A stretch of DNA of 27,752 nt from SUP05 sp964577715 (GTDB lineage: Bacteria; Pseudomonadota; Gammaproteobacteria; PS1; Pseudothioglobaceae): the NCBI GenBank assembly GCA_964577715.1, contig CAZOAA010000021.1, forward strand, positions 1 through 27,752, given 5' to 3'. The position numbers and the translations under genes are program-made. This document shows, in pieces, positions 23,794 through 27,752 of the stretch (position 1 is the stretch's first letter; every line of letters starts with the position of its first letter). The notes below the pieces were generated by a model. That model was not told the origin of the DNA, made no database searches, and saw nothing but the letters and a program-made list of their open reading frames with translations.

Positions 23794-24951
23794 TTATAAA
23801 GTATCGATTAGCTCGCAAATCGTATTAATAATGATATCAGCCTCAGTTTTGCTAATAATCAGCGGTGGCAATAGGCGAATTGATTGCCCAGTAATATTAA
23901 TGAGTAATTTTTTATCAAGTGCTGCGTTTAATAAGCCTGTGCACTCTTGATTAAGCTCAATGGCCAGCATCAAACCTTTTGCGCGTATTTCTACCACTTT
24001 GTCTGAGTTCGATAATTTTGATTTAAAGCCAGATACTAAATACTCACCCATTTGCATGGCATGATCAAGAAGATTGTCTTTTTTGATAACTTCGAGCACT
24101 GCAAGTGCAGTCTTGCATACTAATGGGTTGCCACCAAAGGTAGACCCATGAGAACCTGGCTGGAATAGTTTAGAAGCTTTGCCTTTAGCCAAACATGCGC
24201 CAATAGGTACACCATTGCCTAAGCCTTTAGCTAAGGTTAAAATATCCGGCGTAATGTTATTATATTGATGAGCAAATAACTGCCCCGTACGGCCAATACC
24301 TGTTTGTACTTCATCTAGTATGAGTAACCAATTATTAGCTTGGCAAATCTCTTGCACTTGATTTAAATAGTTATCAGCTGGCACAATCACGCCACTTTCA
24401 CCTTGAATAGGCTCTAACATCACAGCAACAACATTTGTATTATTAGTATATTGTTTAATAGCATCAATATCATTAAAGTCAATATGGATAAACTCGCTAA
24501 CTAAAGGTGAAAAACCACTTTGTACTTTTGCATTACCAGTCGCAGAGAGTGTCGCCATAGTGCGACCATGAAAACTTTGATTAGCTGTTAATATGGTTGG
24601 ATTATCGATATTGTTCGCATGGCCATGTAGACGTGCAATCTTAATGGCGGCTTCATTGGCCTCAGCACCAGAGTTGCCAAAAAAAGCATTATCCATATTG
24701 GATAATTGACACAGCTTCTCAGCCAAGATTTCTTGGTGTTCGATATGGTACCAATTACTCGTATGAATAACCTTTTGTGCTTGTGATTGAATAGCACGAG
24801 ATATTTCAGGATGAGAATGACCTAGCCCAGTAACGCCAACACCACAAAGCGCATCTAGATATTGATTACCTTGAGTGTCTGTCAGGTAGCAGCCACTACC
24901 TTTAACAAAGGCAACTTCTAGTGGTGCGTAATTTGACATTAAATGTGACAT
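23794..24951 (-). CDS. argD: Acetylornithine aminotransferase
   Basis: 385 aa class III PLP aminotransferase that converts N-acetylglutamate semialdehyde to N-acetylornithine. It may also serve lysine synthesis as succinyl-DAP transaminase. Visible are NSGAEANEAAIKIAR (93-107), SFHGRT, the PLP Asp in LILDEVQTGIGR (about 210-221), and Lys242 in LAKGLGNGVPIGA. A second Met four codons in is also a plausible start, since the family often begins MSNYA. Neither has a clear Shine-Dalgarno. argF follows 13 bp downstream. An intrinsic terminator separates it from the small gene upstream. Confidence 0.95.
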   Translation of the reverse strand: MSHLMSNYAPLEVAFVKGSGCYLTDTQGNQYLDALCGVGVTGLGHSHPEISRAIQSQAQKVIHTSNWYHIEHQEILAEKLCQLSNMDNAFFGNSGAEANEAAIKIARLHGHANNIDNPTILTANQSFHGRTMATLSATGNAKVQSGFSPLVSEFIHIDFNDIDAIKQYTNNTNVVAVMLEPIQGESGVIVPADNYLNQVQEICQANNWLLILDEVQTGIGRTGQLFAHQYNNITPDILTLAKGLGNGVPIGACLAKGKASKLFQPGSHGSTFGGNPLVCKTALAVLEVIKKDNLLDHAMQMGEYLVSGFKSKLSNSDKVVEIRAKGLMLAIELNQECTGLLNAALDKKLLINITGQSIRLLPPLIISKTEADIIINTICELIDTL

Positions 24952-24979
24952 ATTTTTTTAATTCAACTGTCTAAAATAA

Positions 24980-25002
24980 AAAAGCCCCAAAATGGGGCTT
25001 TT
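24980..25002 (-). terminator. Intrinsic terminator of the 67-aa protein gene
   Basis: Perfect 9-bp stem AAAAGCCCC (24980-24988) / GGGGCTTTT (24994-25002) with a 5-nt loop. Read on the minus strand it is followed by TTATTTTA, giving a U-rich tail 22 bp after the small gene stop. The stem is flanked by A and T runs, so it could also act on plus-strand transcripts. argD starts 28 bp beyond it and therefore needs its own promoter or read-through. Confidence 0.85.
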
Positions 25003-25023
25003 ATTACCAATCAGAAGTTTTGT

Positions 25024-25227
25024 TTATGATTGGTACGTTAAAGGCGGAGCCATTTGATCATTAATTTCATCTAAATCTTTTTTGTAACCTTCATAGAAAT
25101 GGCCTGCTGGTGGGTTAACCCATTCTTCGTATGAAAAACCGTTTGATTCGTTGTATTCTTTAAAAGAATTTTGTAATGCAATTCTTTTTGCGCTTAATTC
25201 ATTAGATTCTTGACTAACTGCGTCCAT
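25024..25227 (-). CDS. Small acidic protein, function unknown
   Basis: 67 aa, not recognised. It is acidic overall (about 12 Asp/Glu against 5 Lys/Arg), with no signal peptide, membrane helix or Cys motif. A likely helix (about 7-26) is followed by FSYEEWVNPPAGHFYEGYKKDL (about 31-52), rich in aromatic and Pro/Gly residues, and a loose tail. It is very likely real: a strong AGGAG lies 6 bp before the ATG, a TATAAT lies upstream, and an intrinsic terminator follows. It stands alone as one transcription unit, divergent from hpf. Confidence 0.75.
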   Translation of the reverse strand: MDAVSQESNELSAKRIALQNSFKEYNESNGFSYEEWVNPPAGHFYEGYKKDLDEINDQMAPPLTYQS

Positions 25228-25262
25228 TTTTATCTCCTAAATATAGAATAAGTAAATTGAGT

Positions 25263-25268
25263 ATTATA
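25263..25268 (-). promoter_or_regulatory. -10 box for the 67-aa protein gene
   Basis: The minus strand reads TATAAT, placing the transcript start about 28 nt before the ATG at 25227. No convincing -35 hexamer is found upstream. Confidence 0.45.
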
Positions 25269-25330
25269 ACCATAAAATGAGGGTTGTGGGGTATTTTATT
25301 TTCTTAAAATAGCAATAAATACTTCATTTT

Positions 25331-25336
25331 TATAAT
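25331..25336 (+). promoter_or_regulatory. Possible -10 box for hpf
   Basis: TATAAT lies 52 bp before the hpf start within the 161-bp divergent gap. There is no clear -35. A strong ribosome site AAGGAG (25378-25383) precedes the hpf ATG. Confidence 0.4.
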
Positions 25337-25388
25337 TAATTTATGCCACAATGTAAGTGCATTTTAAATAACTAGATAAGGAGCGCTT

Positions 25389-25685
25389 ATGCAATTAAAT
25401 ATTTCTGGTCACCATCTCGATATCACTGAGGCAATCAAGCAACATTCTACTGAAAAATTATCTAAAATCAAACATCATTTTGATCATTTAATCAACGTTA
25501 ATATGATTTTAGGTGTAGAAAAAGATGTGCAAAAAGCCGAGGCAACAATTCACATTAGTGGGGCAGATTTATTTGCAAAAGCTGAAAGTAGTGATATGTA
25601 TGTTTCTATTGATCAAATGGTTAATAAATTAGATGCGCAAATTAGAAAGCATAAAGAAAAGCTAAATAATCATAGAAAAAATTAA
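25389..25685 (+). CDS. hpf: Ribosome hibernation-promoting factor (short form)
   Basis: 98 aa, matching short HPF/YfiA-type proteins (95-113 aa). The fold starts MQLNISGHHLDITEAIKQH and continues through KIKHHFDHLINVNMIL and AEATIHISGADLFAKAESSDMYVSID to a basic helix (KLDAQIRKHKEKL). It binds the 30S decoding region and helps form inactive 100S ribosomes in slow growth. The E. coli neighbours rpoN and ptsN are not here. mgtE follows 62 bp downstream with a stem-loop between. Confidence 0.93.
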   Translation: MQLNISGHHLDITEAIKQHSTEKLSKIKHHFDHLINVNMILGVEKDVQKAEATIHISGADLFAKAESSDMYVSIDQMVNKLDAQIRKHKEKLNNHRKN

Positions 25686-25699
25686 ATATTAGCTTAGTT

Positions 25700-25724
25700 A
25701 CCATAAGGGCAAAATCTTTATGGT
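25700..25724 (+). promoter_or_regulatory. Stem-loop between hpf and mgtE
   Basis: ACCATAAGGG (25700-25709) pairs with TCTTTATGGT (25715-25724) in a 10-bp stem with two G-U pairs and loop CAAAA. The next bases are ATTTAAAATAAGGA, ending in the mgtE ribosome site, so a true U-tract is lacking. It could weaken read-through or shape mgtE translation. It is too small for a known Mg riboswitch. Confidence 0.45.
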
Positions 25725-25747
25725 ATTTAAAATAAGGACAACCAGTA

Positions 25748-27100
25748 ATGTCAGAAGTTGAAAACACTTCTTTCGAAGATTGCCTCCAAAAACTTATAAC
25801 GTCTTTGGAGGCATCTTTGTATGAGGATGCTACCGCTCAACTATCCGGACTACATTCGGCTGAAATCGCTCGTCTATTAGAAGCCATTCCACCTAAAGAT
25901 AGAAGCCAGCTTTGGCTTGGTATTGATGTAGGTACACAAGGTGATATTCTTAAAGATTTAAATGAAGATGTTCGTTCTCAGCTTTTAAGCGAAATGAATG
26001 TTGACGCCATCGTTAAGGCAACTGAAGGCTTAGATATGGACGATTTGGCAGATATTGTTCCTGATCTTCCTGAATCAGCCTTACATAACTTATTACTCAC
26101 TTTAGATCACAAACATCGAGATCACCTTAAGCGTGTTTTATCCTACCCTGAAGATTCAGCAGGCGGACTCATGAATATTGATATTATTACGGTGCGTGAT
26201 GATGTTAATGTACGCACAGTGATTCGTTATTTGCGCTTATTAAAAGAAATGCCAAATGATACTGATAAGGTGTTTGTAGTTGATCGTTCTTATAAGTATT
26301 TGGGCTCAATTCATATATCTACTTTATTAACCAATGAGGCAGAGCAAAATATTAATCCACTAATCAATAAAACTTTGCAACCGATTTTGGCAGATATGCC
26401 TGAGCGCGAAGTAGCTAATTTATTCGAACAACGTGATTTGATTTCTGCCCCAGTGGTTGATGAGAATAACCAATTAATAGGCCGTATTACTATTGACGAT
26501 GTGGTTGATGTAATTCGTGATGAGGCTGAGCACTCAGTGATGTCAATGGCGGGTTTAGATGAAGAAGATGATATGTTTGCACCAGTAGTGCAATCAACTA
26601 AGCGCCGCAGTATTTGGCTGGGGGTAAACCTAGTAACTGCTTTTATTGCTGTGTTTTTTATTGGTTTGTTTGAAACTACACTAAAAGATACGATTGCATT
26701 GGCTATTCTAATGCCTGTTGTTGCATCAATGGGCGGCATTGCCGGCACACAAACACTTATTCTTGCAACCCGAGGAATTGCCACAGGTAGAGTAACTACC
26801 TCTAATTTAAAAGTATTAATGAATAAAGAAGTGGCAGTTGGATTTTTAAATGGAATTTTATGGGCCTTGGTAATTGGACTGGCAACTTATCTTTGGTTTG
26901 AAAATATTAAAATTTCTACTGTGATCGCAACTGCAGTCGTTGCGAATTTAATCTTTGCTGCTTTTTCTGGTGCACTTTTGCCATCATTGCTTACAAAACT
27001 TAAAATTGATCCAGCATTGGCTGGTGGTGTGATACTCACCACGATTACTGATGTTATTGGATTTGTTGCCTTTTTAGGCCTGGCTTCATTAGTTATTTAA
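25748..27100 (+). CDS. mgtE: Magnesium transporter MgtE
   Basis: 450 aa, normal length. Domains in order are a cytosolic MgtE N domain (about 20-125, Mg-sensing superhelix), two CBS domains (about 130-250, including SAPVVDENNQLIGRITIDDV), a linking helix, and five membrane helices (about 285-450) with the pore segments GGIAGTQTLILATRGIATG and the C-terminal GGVILTTITDVIGF. It is a Mg2+ channel gated by Mg binding to the N and CBS domains. The DEAEHSVMSMAGLDEEDD plug-helix region is present. It follows hpf by 62 bp with AAGGA before the ATG. Confidence 0.95.
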   Translation: MSEVENTSFEDCLQKLITSLEASLYEDATAQLSGLHSAEIARLLEAIPPKDRSQLWLGIDVGTQGDILKDLNEDVRSQLLSEMNVDAIVKATEGLDMDDLADIVPDLPESALHNLLLTLDHKHRDHLKRVLSYPEDSAGGLMNIDIITVRDDVNVRTVIRYLRLLKEMPNDTDKVFVVDRSYKYLGSIHISTLLTNEAEQNINPLINKTLQPILADMPEREVANLFEQRDLISAPVVDENNQLIGRITIDDVVDVIRDEAEHSVMSMAGLDEEDDMFAPVVQSTKRRSIWLGVNLVTAFIAVFFIGLFETTLKDTIALAILMPVVASMGGIAGTQTLILATRGIATGRVTTSNLKVLMNKEVAVGFLNGILWALVIGLATYLWFENIKISTVIATAVVANLIFAAFSGALLPSLLTKLKIDPALAGGVILTTITDVIGFVAFLGLASLVI

Positions 27101-27245
27101 AATCGAGTTAAATTCTTTTTAAAATAGTCTTAAAAATTAGTCAAAAACTCATAAAAATCCTAATTTATGATCTAAAAAATCTTATTTTTGAAGGTGATAG
27201 GTCTTGCTTGCCACCAAAAAAGAAAAATTTCGGAAATATTGTAAA

Positions 27246-27752
27246 TCAGAAGTCTTTGGTGGAAATATCGTTAGCTTCTAGCCAAGTTCTGAATTTTTCT
27301 TGAATTTCTTCTATGGTTTTTTGATTATCGGCCTCAAAGCGTAATACCAAGCATGGTGTGGTGTTAGAGGGGCGAACCAAGCCCCAGCCATTGGGGTAAT
27401 CAACGCGAACTCCATCAATCGTGGTGATCTGTGCACCTTCAAAATCTACATTTTCAGCAAGTTTATCCATGGCTTTGAATTGATCACCTTGCTCATCAAA
27501 GTGGATGTTGATTTCTGGTGTATTGATACTATCAGGCAAATCAGCAAAGACTTCAGCACAGGTTTTGTTGGTTTTTGAGATAATTTCTAAGAGTCTTGCA
27601 CCAGTGTACAAAGCATCATCAAAGCCGTACCAGCGCTCTTTAAAGAATATGTGACCACTCATCTCGCCACCTAGCGCAGCGCCAGTTTCTTTAAGTTTGG
27701 CTTTGATGAAGCTATGCCCTGTGCGTGACATGATCGGCTCGCCACCATGCTG
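27246..27752 (-). CDS. Phosphomannomutase/phosphoglucomutase, C-terminal part (cut by window edge)
   Basis: The frame is open to the window end, so the start is missing; at least 168 residues are visible, from a partial QHGGEPIMSRTGHS onward. GGEMSGHIFFKERWYGFDD is the substrate-binding loop of AlgC-type alpha-D-phosphohexomutases, where the Glu and Ser contact the sugar. VRPSNTTPCLVLRFEA is the C-terminal phosphate-binding loop. The enzyme interconverts mannose-1/6-P or glucose-1/6-P for LPS and polysaccharide synthesis. The 145-bp convergent gap to mgtE shows no clear terminator. Confidence 0.92.
   Translation of the reverse strand, partial: QHGGEPIMSRTGHSFIKAKLKETGAALGGEMSGHIFFKERWYGFDDALYTGARLLEIISKTNKTCAEVFADLPDSINTPEINIHFDEQGDQFKAMDKLAENVDFEGAQITTIDGVRVDYPNGWGLVRPSNTTPCLVLRFEADNQKTIEEIQEKFRTWLEANDISTKDF

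Noticed and set aside
25343..25362. Possible sigma-54 promoter before hpf
   Set aside because: TGCCACAATGTAAGTGCA looks vaguely similar but lacks the essential GG of the -24 element. hpf lies near rpoN in other genomes, which made it tempting.
26311..26784. 157-codon open frame antisense to mgtE
   Set aside because: It lies wholly inside mgtE on the other strand, has no recognisable domain and is Ser/Thr/Ile-rich low-information sequence expected of a shadow frame.
27101..27245. Terminator between convergent mgtE and the phosphohexomutase gene
   Set aside because: Only weak AT-rich inverted repeats with long loops (such as AAATTAG/CTAATTT) are present, which is not enough to support a call.

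Overview
The window is AT-rich, densely packed bacterial chromosome with mostly housekeeping genes. Protein signatures are gammaproteobacterial: RNase E with E. coli-like catalytic spacing, a UbiM-like ubiquinone hydroxylase, LpxC, and an ilvI-ilvH-ilvC-pssA-leuA order. Low GC, very short or overlapping gene junctions, a membrane-bound CxxCH protein and an ftsA-lpxC junction without ftsZ together suggest the SUP05/Thioglobus - vesicomyid-symbiont group of sulfur oxidisers. That placement is inference from gene content and remembered gene order, not from a marker-gene tree.

Layout, left to right. 1-4282: tRNA-Val(GAC), a membrane protein with one heme-c motif, a secreted Sel1-repeat protein, an opposite-strand ICMT-like membrane methyltransferase, then ubiM-like and pdxH genes overlapping by 4 nt. 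4263-7952, minus strand: aroE and rne one base apart, a long structured rne leader with its own extended -10 promoter, and a pteridine-reductase-type SDR. 7958-15935, plus strand, almost gapless: MidA-family methyltransferase, uppP, pepN, pncC, dusA, ftsA, lpxC. 15965-22884, plus strand: a promoter, ilvI-ilvH-ilvC, a hairpin pair, pssA, a short leucine-rich leader ORF, leuA, a HolD-like hypothetical gene and queH. 22881-25227, minus strand: argF, argD, an intrinsic terminator and a free-standing 67-aa protein gene. 25389-27100, plus strand: hpf and mgtE. 27246-27752: the C-terminal part of a phosphomannomutase/phosphoglucomutase, cut by the window edge.

The genes supply branched-chain amino acids (ilvIHC, leuA), arginine (argD, argF), shikimate/chorismate (aroE), PLP (pdxH), ubiquinone (ubiM-like), reduced pterins, lipid A and undecaprenyl phosphate (lpxC, uppP), phospholipid (pssA), and tRNA modification (dusA, queH). 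This fits a streamlined autotroph that makes its own building blocks.

No mobile element, phage, CRISPR array, rRNA or obvious transferred island was seen, and I found no clear new multi-gene system. The points most worth a second look are: ftsA joined directly to lpxC with no ftsZ between; a leucine-rich leader peptide before leuA; a pepN gene whose expected start position holds GTT; a structured, roughly 290-nt rne leader; an RNase E with a short tail that keeps a membrane-helix-like segment and an Arg-Asn repeat; and an uncharacterised 67-aa acidic protein with its own terminator.
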